Assembly: GCF_022113815.1 (NCBI RefSeq)
Contig: NZ_SGOM01000002.1
Coordinates: forward strand, 372,001 to 436,000
Source: Vibrio cincinnatiensis
Lineage (GTDB): Bacteria > Pseudomonadota > Gammaproteobacteria > Enterobacterales > Vibrionaceae
Direction: 5' to 3'
Length of the DNA stretch: 64,000 nucleotides
The number at the start of each line of letters is the position of its first letter. The stretch's first letter is position 1. This document shows positions 51,200-60,100 of this stretch, one piece after another. The position numbers and the translations under genes are program-made. The notes under the pieces are model-generated. The model was given only the letters and a program-made list of their open reading frames with translations, was not told where the DNA came from and made no database searches.

Positions 51200-51412
51200 T
51201 TACAGAACCACAACTTGTTCTGCTTGAGGGCCTTTTTTGCCCTGCTCTACGCTGAAGCTTACTTTTTGGCCTTCAGCAAGAGTTTTGAAACCATCTGAAA
51301 CGATAGAGTTGAAGTGTACAAACACATCGCTTCCGCCGTTGTCTGGAGTTAGAAAGCCGAAACCTTTAGTTTCGTTGAACCATTTTACTGAACCTGTCAC
51401 TTTAGCTGACAT
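51200..51412 (-). CDS. CspA-family cold-shock protein
   Basis: The 70-residue single-domain protein has the RNA-binding motifs KGFGFLTP (RNP1) and DVFVHF (RNP2) and begins [20 protein letters not shown]. It binds single-stranded RNA and DNA as an RNA chaperone. A long leader probably lies upstream (51413-51600), as is usual for csp genes. Which paralogue it is cannot be told. Confidence 0.95.
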   Translation of the reverse strand: MSAKVTGSVKWFNETKGFGFLTPDNGGSDVFVHFNSIVSDGFKTLAEGQKVSFSVEQGKKGPQAEQVVVL

Positions 51413-51690
51413 AGTTACCTCTATATTTTAATGACACTAAACGATAATTGGCTGGTAGATAAGCTATTAAACGGTAGATGAGGGTAAACTTGCACAGGCA
51501 CTAAACGAAAGGGTTCGATGGTTTTCTGAGAAAAAACTTACACTTAATATCGCATTAACAGCCCTTCTTAGGAGCCGAGATTTACTATACACGGTGTGGA
51601 ACAAATAGCTACACTTATTTATAGGTGATAAGATTTTTTAGCAACAAATCTCTCATATTCAACAAGACTCTTAATCAAAAGGAAAGCAGC
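51413..51690. other. Intergenic region between the csp gene and yghU
   Basis: Divergent promoter region of about 278 bases. It should contain the csp 5' leader on the minus strand. I could not identify a cold box or a clear promoter. Confidence 0.4.
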
Positions 51691-52557
51691 ATGACTCACG
51701 TGTATGTACCCCCTAAAGTATGGGCGATGGAGAATGATAATGGTGGTCAATGGGCCAGTATTAATCGGCCTGATTCAGGGGCTAGGTTTGATAAAGCATT
51801 ACCTAAAGGGCTACACCCCATTCAATTGTATTCGATGGGAACGCCGAATGGACAAAAAGTAACGATCATGCTGGAGGAGTTACTTGCCTTAGGCATAACA
51901 GATGCTGAATATGATGCCTTTTTGATCAAAATAGGAGACGGAGATCAATTTGGCTCAGGGTTTGTTGAGGTTAACCCAAACTCCAAAATTCCTGCTATGG
52001 TCGATCAATCCACATCAGAGCCGATACGTGTGTTTGAATCAGGGAATATTTTGCTCTATCTCGCTGAAAAGTTTGGTTATTTTCTTCCAAAGGTATGGGG
52101 GGCGAGAACGGAAGTGATGAACTGGTTATTTTGGTTGCAAGGCAGTGCTCCTTACCTTGGTGGTGGGTTTGGTCATTTTTATGCGTATGCACCAGAAAAA
52201 TTTGAGTATCCGATTAACCGCTTTGCAATGGAAGCAAAACGCCAGTTAGATGTATTGGATAAGCAATTGGCAAAGTATCGTTACATTGCTGGTGACGAAT
52301 ATACCATTGCTGATATCGCCATTTGGCCTTGGTACGGTAACCTAGTGTTAGGGCATGCCTATGATGCGGCGGAGTTTCTGGATGTAGAAAGTTATCAACA
52401 TGTACAACGTTGGGCGAATCAGATTGCAGAGCGTCACGCGGTACAACGAGGTCGTATTGTAAACCGTGCTTGGGGTGAGAGTTGGGAGCAACTGCCAGAG
52501 CGGCATTGTGCTGCTGATATTGATAGGGTATTGGCTCAAAAACCAACCGATGTTTAA
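51691..52557 (+). CDS. yghU: Glutathione S-transferase-like disulphide reductase YghU
   Basis: The 288-residue protein has an N-terminal thioredoxin-like domain beginning after a YghU-type extension (VPPKVWAMENDNGGQWASINRP), with SMGTPNGQKVTIMLEEL, NPNSKIPAM and ESGNILLYLAEKFG for glutathione binding, and an all-helical C-terminal domain (YIAGDEYTIADIAIWPWYG). E. coli YghU has the same length and binds two glutathiones to reduce disulphides. AAAGGAAAG precedes the ATG at 51691. Confidence 0.93.
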   Translation: MTHVYVPPKVWAMENDNGGQWASINRPDSGARFDKALPKGLHPIQLYSMGTPNGQKVTIMLEELLALGITDAEYDAFLIKIGDGDQFGSGFVEVNPNSKIPAMVDQSTSEPIRVFESGNILLYLAEKFGYFLPKVWGARTEVMNWLFWLQGSAPYLGGGFGHFYAYAPEKFEYPINRFAMEAKRQLDVLDKQLAKYRYIAGDEYTIADIAIWPWYGNLVLGHAYDAAEFLDVESYQHVQRWANQIAERHAVQRGRIVNRAWGESWEQLPERHCAADIDRVLAQKPTDV

Positions 52558-52567
52558 CAGAGTAATC

Positions 52568-52598
52568 AAGGCTCTCGAGTGTATTCGAGAGCCTTTTC
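52568..52598. terminator. Bidirectional terminator between yghU and yjeH
   Basis: Eleven-base arms AAGGCTCTCGA (52568-52578) and TCGAGAGCCTT (52585-52595) with a 6-base loop, followed by TTCTATT. Confidence 0.85.
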
Positions 52599-52605
52599 TA
52601 TTGGC

Positions 52606-53862
52606 TTAGGCAACCGGAGAGGGAGCTTTCTCAGCCTTTTTCCAAGGAAAAACGAGGAGGAGAAAAATGCCTAATGCATAGAGCATCGACCAGCCTAAAC
52701 AAAGAAATACCGCGCTGCATAAGAATAAGGCGATCGTTGCCAGCAGTTTGGCAAAACCACTTAAAAGCTTATAGGCAGCAAACATTGCCAGCAGGTAAAC
52801 CAAAATAAAAATGCCGTTGGCCAATTTAAGGAAAAACTCAAGATCAATACCTGACAGCTCCCCTAAAATACACGAGATAAGCAAAATAAAACCCACAACC
52901 CAAGTAGCATTCGCTGGAACGCCACGAATGGATAGTCGAGCAATTGCGCTGTTCGGACGGTATTCTCTGGCTTGTGCCCAAACCATACGGGATAAACTCT
53001 GGGTGTAGAGGTTAATGCTGGCAAAGCAGGCTAAGAATCCAATTAGGCTAATGACGGCAGCTAATCGGGGGCCAAACAGTTGATCGCTTAACCATGGAAT
53101 GGAAGCACTGTCAAACTCAGGGCTTCCGTAGGCACCAAATTTTAAAATAACGGCTGAACAAGCCCAATAGGTGGCCCCTGCAACGAAACAGCCCACTAAA
53201 ATGGCAATCGGAAAATCACGCTGCGGATTTTTAAATTCTTCGCCCATATGAGCAAAAGCCTCTATTCCCACAAAACACCAAAACATGACACCTAAAGCAG
53301 CCCCGATTGACCAAAGAGAATCGTGAGTTAACTCTGGCATGATTAAATCTTGTGTCGTAACTTCTCCAACCCAGAAAAAGCTGGCCACTAGAGCGAAAAC
53401 ACTCAATGCGATCCCAGTTTGTAGGCGTCCTGATGATTTTGTTCCAGCGAGGTTAACTCCGATTAAAAGTGCGATAGTCAGCGCTTGGCAAAAAACGGGG
53501 TTTGCCAATGGTGCGGGTAATAATGCTTGCAAAAATCCCGCGGCAAGGGCAACGGCGGCTGGAACACCGACAGGAATGACACTGACAAACAACCATGCGA
53601 CGGCGCGTTCTAAACGAGCATTAAAGGCTTTACGTACGAAATAGGCGGTTCCTCCTGCACTAGGATAGCGTTTGCCTAACTCAGCAAAAGTAAGAGCGAT
53701 TGGGCAGATAGCGATAAATAAGATCAGCCACGCCCATAAAGAATATTTACCAGCAATCCCGGCTGCGATAGCGGGGATCATAAATAGCCCTGTTCCCATC
53801 AGAGTTGTAGAAAGCTGTCCGATACCAGACAATAAAGTGATATCCTTTCTCAGTTGTTGCAC
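52606..53862 (-). CDS. yjeH: Amino-acid exporter of the APC family, YjeH type
   Basis: The 418-residue protein has about twelve membrane segments and begins as an APC transporter (LLSGIGQLSTTLMGTGLFMIPAIAAG). The blocks YPSAGGTAYFVRKAF, VMFWCFVGIEAFAHMGEEFKNPQRDFP and ACFASINLYTQSLSRMVWAQA and the exact length fit E. coli YjeH, which exports methionine and branched-chain amino acids. The start is a GTG at 53862 with AGGGA eight bases upstream. It is divergent from an Lrp-type regulator gene, a likely controller. Confidence 0.92.
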   Translation of the reverse strand: MQQLRKDITLLSGIGQLSTTLMGTGLFMIPAIAAGIAGKYSLWAWLILFIAICPIALTFAELGKRYPSAGGTAYFVRKAFNARLERAVAWLFVSVIPVGVPAAVALAAGFLQALLPAPLANPVFCQALTIALLIGVNLAGTKSSGRLQTGIALSVFALVASFFWVGEVTTQDLIMPELTHDSLWSIGAALGVMFWCFVGIEAFAHMGEEFKNPQRDFPIAILVGCFVAGATYWACSAVILKFGAYGSPEFDSASIPWLSDQLFGPRLAAVISLIGFLACFASINLYTQSLSRMVWAQAREYRPNSAIARLSIRGVPANATWVVGFILLISCILGELSGIDLEFFLKLANGIFILVYLLAMFAAYKLLSGFAKLLATIALFLCSAVFLCLGWSMLYALGIFLLLVFPWKKAEKAPSPVA

Positions 53863-53955
53863 CTTGTTGTTCCCTATAGTGAATCTTCACCTTTCTCTTA
53901 AAAAGAGCGGTGTTTTTGAAGAGGATACTCTCAAGCTCAGAGATATGCATCAGGC

Positions 53956-53989
53956 AAAGTGTCAGCTTTTACCGCCAAAATGACACTTT
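53956..53989. promoter_or_regulatory. Operator-like dyad between yjeH and the Lrp-type gene
   Basis: Perfect arms AAAGTGTCA (53956-53964) and TGACACTTT (53981-53989) are separated by 16 bases, about two and a half helical turns centre to centre. The place, 94 bases upstream of yjeH and 162 before the regulator gene, suits a shared operator. Confidence 0.5.
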
Positions 53990-54150
53990 TTTGCTATTTA
54001 ACCAGCACTTTGCTAGATAAAGCGGCCGGCGGGAGTGATAAGCTGTGGTTTCATCGTCTAATTTATGTCAAATTAACGAATAATCAACGAGATAAGTTGG
54101 TGGCTTTTCTGATTAATGTGATGAGAAGAGCAGGGAAGAGAGTGGCAGTT

Positions 54151-54597
54151 ATGGATAAATTTGATGAACAGATTATTGATCTGTTGAAATATAATGCTCG
54201 CATATCAATCAGCGATATTGCTCGTGAGGTTAACCTTTCTCGTTCGGCGGTTACGGCCCGCATCAAAAAGCTTGAACAAGATAAAGTGATACTGGGTTAT
54301 CATGCCAATCTTGCTGCTTCAGAAATGGCGGATAAAGTCTGCGCCTATTTTGCGCTTCAGTTTGACTCTTCGGCTAGCTTACCTTCATGTGAACGGTATG
54401 CTGAGCAGCTCTACCAAATACCGGGTATTAAGTGGTGCGATGCGATCAGCGGGGAAACGGATCTGATGCTGTATGTTGAAGTCGAAAGTATGGCGAGATT
54501 AAATGCAATTCGAGATGAGCTACAGCGTAACCCACAGTTGCGTAGTTTAAGGACGCATACTGTACTAAAAGCTTTTTTTAATTCAGCAAAGGCCTAA
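54151..54597 (+). CDS. Lrp/AsnC-family regulator
   Basis: The 148-residue protein has an N-terminal helix-turn-helix (ARISISDIAREVNLSRSAVTARIKKLEQDKVILGYHA, about 15-50) and a C-terminal ligand-binding (RAM) domain with PGIKWCDAISGETDLMLYVEV. It is divergent from the YjeH-type exporter and just upstream of a LysE-family exporter, so it probably senses an amino acid and controls one or both. The start at 54151 aligns with the family; a longer open frame to 53959 covers the dyad and is rejected. Confidence 0.9.
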   Translation: MDKFDEQIIDLLKYNARISISDIAREVNLSRSAVTARIKKLEQDKVILGYHANLAASEMADKVCAYFALQFDSSASLPSCERYAEQLYQIPGIKWCDAISGETDLMLYVEVESMARLNAIRDELQRNPQLRSLRTHTVLKAFFNSAKA

Positions 54598-54650
54598 CTT
54601 CACGGTGTGTAGGGCGGATAATATTTTCTATTTAAGTAAAGGTTATCGAT

Positions 54651-55265
54651 ATGACGTTAACGGTATGGTTTTCGCTATTTAGTATTTCTATTTTAGGGGC
54701 GATGTCTCCGGGGCCGAGTTTGGCAATGGTAGCAAAACACAGCTTAGCAGGCGGGCGTAAAAATGGATTAGCGACCGCTTGGGCACATGCATTGGGGATT
54801 GGGTTTTATGCATTTATTACACTTATCGGTCTTGCAGTGCTACTTCACCGTTCTCCTTTGCTTTTTAGTTCAATTAGTTATGCTGGGGCGGCCTATTTAG
54901 CCTATTTGGGTATTAATGCGTTACGCTCTAAAGGTGGAGTGGCGGCAAAGTTGGAATCTGGTGAGTCGGTCAGTATCATTCAGTCCGCGAAAGAAGGGCT
55001 ATTGATTTCACTACTTAACCCGAAAATTGCGCTATTTTTTATCGCACTTTTTAGTCAGTTTGTTTCGCAAGGTAGTGAGTTAACTAGTAAAATTATCATC
55101 GTCGTGACCCCCTTTGTGATTGATGGACTTTGGTATAGCTTGATTACCTTATTACTCTCTAGTCCCAAGTTGCTGGATAAATTACGAGCTAGAGCCGTAA
55201 TTATTGATCGTTTATCAGGTGTGGTTCTCATTGCTTTGGCGATCAGAGTGCTGTTCACGGCATGA
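54651..55265 (+). CDS. LysE/RhtB-family amino-acid exporter
   Basis: The 204-residue protein has five to six membrane segments and the family motif GAMSPGPSLAMVAKHSLAGGRKNGLATAWAHALGIG near its N terminus, plus LLISLLNPKIALFF. It exports an amino acid or derivative (substrate not known). AAAGG lies eight bases before the ATG. It lies 53 bases after the Lrp-type gene in the same direction and may be co-transcribed. Its 3' end overlaps a convergent small gene by 51 bases. Confidence 0.92.
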   Translation: MTLTVWFSLFSISILGAMSPGPSLAMVAKHSLAGGRKNGLATAWAHALGIGFYAFITLIGLAVLLHRSPLLFSSISYAGAAYLAYLGINALRSKGGVAAKLESGESVSIIQSAKEGLLISLLNPKIALFFIALFSQFVSQGSELTSKIIIVVTPFVIDGLWYSLITLLLSSPKLLDKLRARAVIIDRLSGVVLIALAIRVLFTA

Positions 55266-55466
55266 TACTTCTTCGAACTCCCCTTCGATAACATCACTAT
55301 TTTCATTGTTCTGGGCTTGATGGAATGGGCGACGTTTTAACTGTGTTTCCAAGCGTTTACCTGTGATAAGTGCGGCAATGATTAGTGGAATGGCCAGTAA
55401 TAAGCTAAAAATGAGTGCAAAAAAACCGCACATCAGTGTCAGTATGGTTACTAAAATTCGATACAT
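55215..55466 (-). CDS. Small membrane protein overlapping the LysE-type gene
   Basis: The 83-residue protein has an N-terminal hydrophobic stretch that could cross the membrane once or twice (ILVTILTLMCGFFALIFSLLLAIPLIIAALIT) and a polar acidic tail (IEGEFEEV...). I do not recognise it. The ATG at 55466 has GGAG eight bases upstream, and the 14-bp inverted repeat at 55477-55511 abuts that ribosome site. Its last 51 bases overlap the convergent exporter gene. Confidence 0.6.
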   Translation of the reverse strand: MYRILVTILTLMCGFFALIFSLLLAIPLIIAALITGKRLETQLKRRPFHQAQNNENSDVIEGEFEEVSCREQHSDRQSNENHT

Positions 55467-55753
55467 AGTCATGACTCCAATACGTTATGAGTTGTCATCA
55501 TAACGTATTGGTAATGAATAAAACATGAATGCATGTTGGGGGGGGACTTTAGCTGCTCGCTTTAATTTATCATGTCATAAAGACTCTTTGTTGTGTCATT
55601 GAATGTTGTTTTTATGTGTTGAATTGACTCTTTTAGGTTTGTGTTGTTTATAAATTCCATATAAATCAATCGGATGTATTTTGGCATGTATTATGCCTTT
55701 ATCGCTACAGATAATGAGCGAGATGGACTCGCAAATATAACTGGAGCGACATT
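55467..55753. other. Upstream region of hcp
   Basis: Contains the inverted repeat at 55477-55511 and, near 55674-55695, GATGTATTTTGGCATGTATT, whose first half matches the NsrR consensus half-site GATGYATTT. GGCAT-N5-ATGCC overlaps it. A TATTAT there could be the -10 of hcp. Confidence 0.45.
55477..55511. repeat. 14-bp perfect inverted repeat abutting a ribosome site
   Basis: Arms CCAATACGTTATGA (55477-55490) and TCATAACGTATTGG (55498-55511) with loop GTTGTCA. In the minus-strand transcript the hairpin ends in the first two G of the GGAG ribosome site of the gene at 55215-55466. Confidence 0.75.
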
Positions 55754-57415
55754 ATGTTCTGTATTCAATGTGAACAAACCATTCAAACCCCAGTAGCGAA
55801 AGGCTGCGCCTATTCTCAAGGTATGTGCGGAAAAACGGCAGAAGTTTCGGATCTACAAGATGTACTTGTCTATTCTTTACAAGGTGTTTCTTTTTGGGCG
55901 AACCTCGGCCGAACCTGCGGAGTGATCATTCCTGAAATTGACCAATGGGCTCCTAAAGCCTTCTTCTCAACATTGACCAATGTGAACTTTGACCCAGAGC
56001 GCATTATTGAATTGGCGAAGCTTTCTTCTCAATATAAACAACAATTAGAGCAGCAAGTGAGAGCGGCCGCGACGTTGACCGGCTTTGTGATTCCAGAATT
56101 AACGCCCGCTGCACAGTTTGATTTACCCCAAGAGAAAGCCGATCTACTTGCTTTTGCCCCTACTGCTGCGGTTAACCGCGGTAAAGAAAGCCTGAATGAA
56201 GATGTGATTGGCCTACGTTTATTGTGCCTTTATGGGCTAAAAGGTGCGGCTGCTTATCTAGAACATGCACGAGTACTAAGCCAAATGGATGAGGCGGTTT
56301 ATGGTGAATACCATCAAATCATGGCGTGGTTGGGCAGTGATCCAACCGATTTAAGTGCGCTGCTCGATACTTCAATGCAAATTGGTTTAATGAACTATCG
56401 CATTATGGAAATGTTGGATAAAGGAGAAACGGATACATTTGGTCATCCTGTGCCAACAGCAGTAAATGTTAAGCCTGTTAAAGGTAAATGCATTTTAGTT
56501 TCCGGCCATGATTTACATGATCTAGAAAAAATTCTACAACAGACCCAAGGTACTGGTATTAATGTTTACACCAATGGTGAAATGTTACCGGCTCATGGTT
56601 ATCCTGAACTCAATAAATATCCTCACCTAGTGGGTAACTATGGTAGTGCTTGGCAAAATCAACAGAAAGAATTTGCTAATTTCCCTGGCGCGATTGTGAT
56701 GACTTCCAATTGCTTACTTAACCCAGATGTGGGTCAGTATGCGGACCGTCTATTTACTCGTAGTATTGTTGGTTGGCCAGGGGTCGTGCACCTTGAAGGG
56801 GATGATTTTAGCGCTGTTATTGATTGTGCGTTGGCCCAAGAAGGCTTTAAGCATGACGAAATCGAGCATTACATTACTGTGGGATTTGGACGTAACGCTT
56901 TAATGGCCGCAGCTCCGGCGGTGGTTGAGCAAGTAAAAGAAGGAAATATTAAGCATTTCTTCTTAGTTGGCGGGTGTGATGGCGATAAAGCAGAGCGTAA
57001 CTACTACACCGATTTTACCGCTCAAGTTCCTCAAGATAGTGTGATCTTAACGCTGGCTTGCGGCAAGTTCCGCTTTAATAAAAACCAGTTTGGGGACATT
57101 AATGGTATTCCCCGTCTACTGGATGTCGGCCAATGTAATGATTCCTATTCTGCTATTCAACTGGCTCTGGCATTAGCAAAAGAGTTTGAATGCGGGGTAA
57201 ACGATCTTCCTCTGACGCTGGTTCTTTCTTGGTTTGAACAAAAAGCGATTGTGGTGCTGCTGACCTTACTGGCTTTAGGTGTAAAAGGCATTTATACCGG
57301 CCCGACCGCACCTGCATTTTTAACCCCAAACTTAATGGCTATTTTGCAAGAGCAGTTTGACTTACGCAGTATTTCAACGGTTGAAAACGATTTGAATACC
57401 ATTCTCGCGGCTTAG
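55754..57415 (+). CDS. hcp: Hydroxylamine reductase / hybrid cluster protein
   Basis: The 553-residue iron-sulphur protein starts [27 protein letters not shown]; cysteines 3, 6, 18 and 25 bind the N-terminal cluster. Hybrid-cluster ligands lie in [20 protein letters not shown] and later cysteine blocks ([34 protein letters not shown]). Length and cysteine spacing are of the class II enterobacterial type. Hcp acts in anaerobic nitrosative-stress defence as a nitric oxide or hydroxylamine reductase. It is followed by hcr, 69 bases downstream. Upstream half-sites suggest NsrR control. Confidence 0.97.
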   Translation: MFCIQCEQTIQTPVAKGCAYSQGMCGKTAEVSDLQDVLVYSLQGVSFWANLGRTCGVIIPEIDQWAPKAFFSTLTNVNFDPERIIELAKLSSQYKQQLEQQVRAAATLTGFVIPELTPAAQFDLPQEKADLLAFAPTAAVNRGKESLNEDVIGLRLLCLYGLKGAAAYLEHARVLSQMDEAVYGEYHQIMAWLGSDPTDLSALLDTSMQIGLMNYRIMEMLDKGETDTFGHPVPTAVNVKPVKGKCILVSGHDLHDLEKILQQTQGTGINVYTNGEMLPAHGYPELNKYPHLVGNYGSAWQNQQKEFANFPGAIVMTSNCLLNPDVGQYADRLFTRSIVGWPGVVHLEGDDFSAVIDCALAQEGFKHDEIEHYITVGFGRNALMAAAPAVVEQVKEGNIKHFFLVGGCDGDKAERNYYTDFTAQVPQDSVILTLACGKFRFNKNQFGDINGIPRLLDVGQCNDSYSAIQLALALAKEFECGVNDLPLTLVLSWFEQKAIVVLLTLLALGVKGIYTGPTAPAFLTPNLMAILQEQFDLRSISTVENDLNTILAA

Positions 57416-57439
57416 TGAGAGATACATGCACTATGTTTT

Positions 57440-57463
57440 TAGGCTCTGCAGTGGCAGAGCCTA
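57440..57463 (+). terminator. Intercistronic hairpin between hcp and hcr
   Basis: Ten-base arms TAGGCTCTGC (57440-57449) and GCAGAGCCTA (57454-57463) with AGTG loop, followed by TTTAATC. Likely an attenuator or 3' stabiliser, not a complete stop. Confidence 0.6.
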
Positions 57464-57484
57464 TTTAATCTGAGGAGGATGACT

Positions 57485-58513
57485 ATGTCTGCATGGGCAG
57501 ATCAAGAAATATTGGATCTTGTGTGTCAAGAAAAATGGCAAGAAACTCCCGATGTTGTCAGCTTTGAGCTGGTCAGTGGCTCATCGCTTCCCTTTGACTT
57601 TAAACCGGGTCAATTTGCAAATTTAGGGTTTGAAATTGATGGGCAAACACAATATCGCTCTTATTCTATTAGCTCAATGCCAAACCAGAAGGCGTTGTGT
57701 TTTACGGTGAAGAAAGTGGCAGGAGGGAAAGTCTCGCAATATGTGGTTGAAAGGCTAAAAGTCGGTGATACGATTCAAGCGATGAAACCACAAGGGCAAT
57801 TTAATAGCATCGATTGTGCGGTTGAACAAAAGAAAGTTCTGCTGATCAGCGCTGGTTGTGGTATCACCCCTGTGATGTCAATGGCAAAAAGCTGGCTTGA
57901 GCAAGGGGATATAGATATCACGTTTCTACACGTTGCCCGTGACAAAGCGCATACTATTTATTTTAGTGAATTAGAAAGCCTCAATGAGCAGTACTCGCAA
58001 TTTCATCTTCACTTACTACTGAAAGATGCAGTGGGAACGGAGCACCCACAAGGTCGGTTAAATCAAGTATGGTTAGAGCAATTGATTCCTGATCTTCATC
58101 AGCGTACGGTTTTCCTTTGTGGTCCAGTGAGCTTTATGCAAGATGTTCAGCACTATTTACAAGCACTCCAATTTAATATGCAGAACTTTTATCAGGAAAG
58201 CTTTACCCCTAGTACCCAAGAGCAACCGACTTCGCCTCAAACTATTTCACAGTTTACCGTCAAGGTTCCGGCTTTTGGTATTGAGGTGGATGCACCGAGT
58301 AACAGCGTATTATTAGAGGCATTAGAAACGGGGCAATTGCCGATCATTGCAGCTTGTCGCAGTGGAATTTGTGGCTCATGTAAATGTCAGGTCAAGCAAG
58401 GTTCTGTCCGTTCAACCAGTCAAGAAACGTTGACAAGTGAAGAGATAGCGCAAGGCTATGTGCTCGCGTGTTCAACGGTACTGGAGTCGGACGTTGATAT
58501 CGCGTTACTCTAG
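57485..58513 (+). CDS. hcr: NADH oxidoreductase for Hcp
   Basis: The 342-residue protein has an FAD domain (FKPGQFANLGF, YRSYSISSMP), an NAD domain (LLISAGCGITPVMSMAKSW, FLCGPVSFM) and a C-terminal 2Fe-2S domain (CRSGICGSCKC plus a late Cys). It passes electrons from NADH to Hcp. AGGAGG at 57473-57478 is six bases before the ATG at 57485; the ATG at 57479 touches it and is not favoured. Confidence 0.95.
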   Translation: MSAWADQEILDLVCQEKWQETPDVVSFELVSGSSLPFDFKPGQFANLGFEIDGQTQYRSYSISSMPNQKALCFTVKKVAGGKVSQYVVERLKVGDTIQAMKPQGQFNSIDCAVEQKKVLLISAGCGITPVMSMAKSWLEQGDIDITFLHVARDKAHTIYFSELESLNEQYSQFHLHLLLKDAVGTEHPQGRLNQVWLEQLIPDLHQRTVFLCGPVSFMQDVQHYLQALQFNMQNFYQESFTPSTQEQPTSPQTISQFTVKVPAFGIEVDAPSNSVLLEALETGQLPIIAACRSGICGSCKCQVKQGSVRSTSQETLTSEEIAQGYVLACSTVLESDVDIALL

Positions 58514-58534
58514 AAACTTCTGATAGGTTGATGT

Positions 58535-58565
58535 AAAAAAGCCGCCAACATCAGGGATCGGCGGC
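58535..58565 (-). terminator. Terminator after the GAPDH-like gene
   Basis: GCCGCC (58541-58546) and GGCGGC (58560-58565) form a stem; on the minus strand it is followed by TTTTTT. It lies about 100 bases beyond the GAPDH stop and may also end hcr. Confidence 0.75.
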
Positions 58566-58663
58566 AAGTACGGGGGTGAATCCCATCAGAGCTGAGTGCT
58601 CAATTAAGATGAGTGGCTCAGCTCGTTAGGGTTTATTTTTATTATGTTGTGGAGTTTAATTTT

Positions 58664-60100
58664 TTACTGCTTTGGGTAAGTGTTGTAACGAACCCCCATT
58701 ATTTGCTCCATACAATGGACCACTTGGCAGCTATAACCAAATTCGTTGTCGTACCACACATAAAGCACGCAGCGGTTGCCTTGGGCAATGGTGGCGGCCC
58801 CATCAACCACACCAGCATGACGAGAGCCTACCAAATCGGTTGAAACAATTTCGGTCGAATCGGTGTAGTCAACTTGTGCCGATAAGGGGGAGTGAATGGC
58901 AATACCGCGTAGGTATTCGTTTAATTCCTCTTTAGTCGTCTCTTTTTGGAGGTTGAGGTTTGCGACCACCATAGAAACATTCGGCGTTGGCACTCGAATG
59001 GAATTTCCAGTCAACTTACCTGAAAGTTCTGGAAGGGCTTTAGCCACCGCTTTTGCTGCGCCCGTTGAGGTTAGTACCATATTGAGCGAAGCAGAACGGC
59101 CACGGCGTTCCCCTTTATGAAAGTTATCAATGAGATTTTGATCATTAGTATAGGAATGAACCGTCTCAATGTGTCCTGATAGCACGCCATATTGATCATT
59201 CATTGCTTTTAAAATAGGCGTAATGGCATTGGTGGTGCAACTGGCCGCAGAAATAATCGTATCATTCGGTTGAATGATCGATTCATTGACCCCAAAGACG
59301 ACGTTCTTAATATCCCCTTTACCGGGGGCGGTGAGTAACACTTTGCTTGCGCCCGGCGAAACAAGGTGTCGGCTTAGCCCTTCACTATCACGCCAAACTC
59401 CCGTGTTATCGACGACGAGAGCATCATGAATACCAAATTTTGTGTAATCAACGTCTTGAGGAGAGTTTGCGTAGATCACTTGAATAAAGTTGCCATTGGC
59501 GATTAAGGCACTTTGTTCATGATCAACCACAATGCTGCCATTGAATTGACCATGAACCGAGTCTCGTCGTAATAAGCTCGCTCGTTTCTCAAGATCGCCA
59601 GCTTTGCCCCCTCGAACGACAATGGCACCTAAGCGAAGTGGGTAACCAGGGCCACTTTTTTCGATCAGCAAACGTGCGAGTAAACGGCCAATGCGTCCAA
59701 AACCATACAAGATAACCGTTTTGGGTTGGGTCATTGCTTCGCCATCTAACACTTCTTGCAGTGCGGTTTGTAAGTAATCTTGTAATGCACTTTGATCATC
59801 ATGTTGCTGCCAGTATTGATGGGCTAACTGACCGATATCAACCCGGCAGGGAGACAATACCATTTTAGAGAGTGAGGCCAAAAGTGGTAGGGTATGTTTA
59901 AGCGCTAACGGCTCCCCAGTATAGTGCCGTACTACTCGGTGAGTTTTGATGATATCAATCGTTGTGGCATTAATCAGTGTTTTACCAAATAGGAGAGTTT
60001 CAACGCCTTGTTGGCGGTAAAGTTGACCAATGAGGGGGGACATGGATTCAGCAATCGTTTGGCTAATTTGCCAGTCTAAAAGATGTTTCTCTGGACTCAT
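58664..60100 (-). CDS. Long-form glyceraldehyde-3-phosphate dehydrogenase
   Basis: This protein has a GAPDH core preceded by an extra 120-residue N-terminal region. The Rossmann motif LYGFGRIGRLLARLL starts near residue 125, the catalytic cysteine lies in SAASCTTNAITP, and HTYTNDQNL-type SYTNDQN and WYDNEFGYSCQ are present. Vibrios carry such a long form in addition to GapA. It may work in gluconeogenesis or with NADP. Start is uncertain: ATG 60100 (478 residues) or GTG 60121, whose GTGA overlaps the stop of a 61-codon frame upstream. Confidence 0.88.
   Translation of the reverse strand: MSPEKHLLDWQISQTIAESMSPLIGQLYRQQGVETLLFGKTLINATTIDIIKTHRVVRHYTGEPLALKHTLPLLASLSKMVLSPCRVDIGQLAHQYWQQHDDQSALQDYLQTALQEVLDGEAMTQPKTVILYGFGRIGRLLARLLIEKSGPGYPLRLGAIVVRGGKAGDLEKRASLLRRDSVHGQFNGSIVVDHEQSALIANGNFIQVIYANSPQDVDYTKFGIHDALVVDNTGVWRDSEGLSRHLVSPGASKVLLTAPGKGDIKNVVFGVNESIIQPNDTIISAASCTTNAITPILKAMNDQYGVLSGHIETVHSYTNDQNLIDNFHKGERRGRSASLNMVLTSTGAAKAVAKALPELSGKLTGNSIRVPTPNVSMVVANLNLQKETTKEELNEYLRGIAIHSPLSAQVDYTDSTEIVSTDLVGSRHAGVVDGAATIAQGNRCVLYVWYDNEFGYSCQVVHCMEQIMGVRYNTYPKQ

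Noticed and set aside
53959..54150. N-terminal extension of the Lrp-type regulator
   Set aside because: It has no family likeness, covers the operator-like dyad, and the family start at 54151 is clear.
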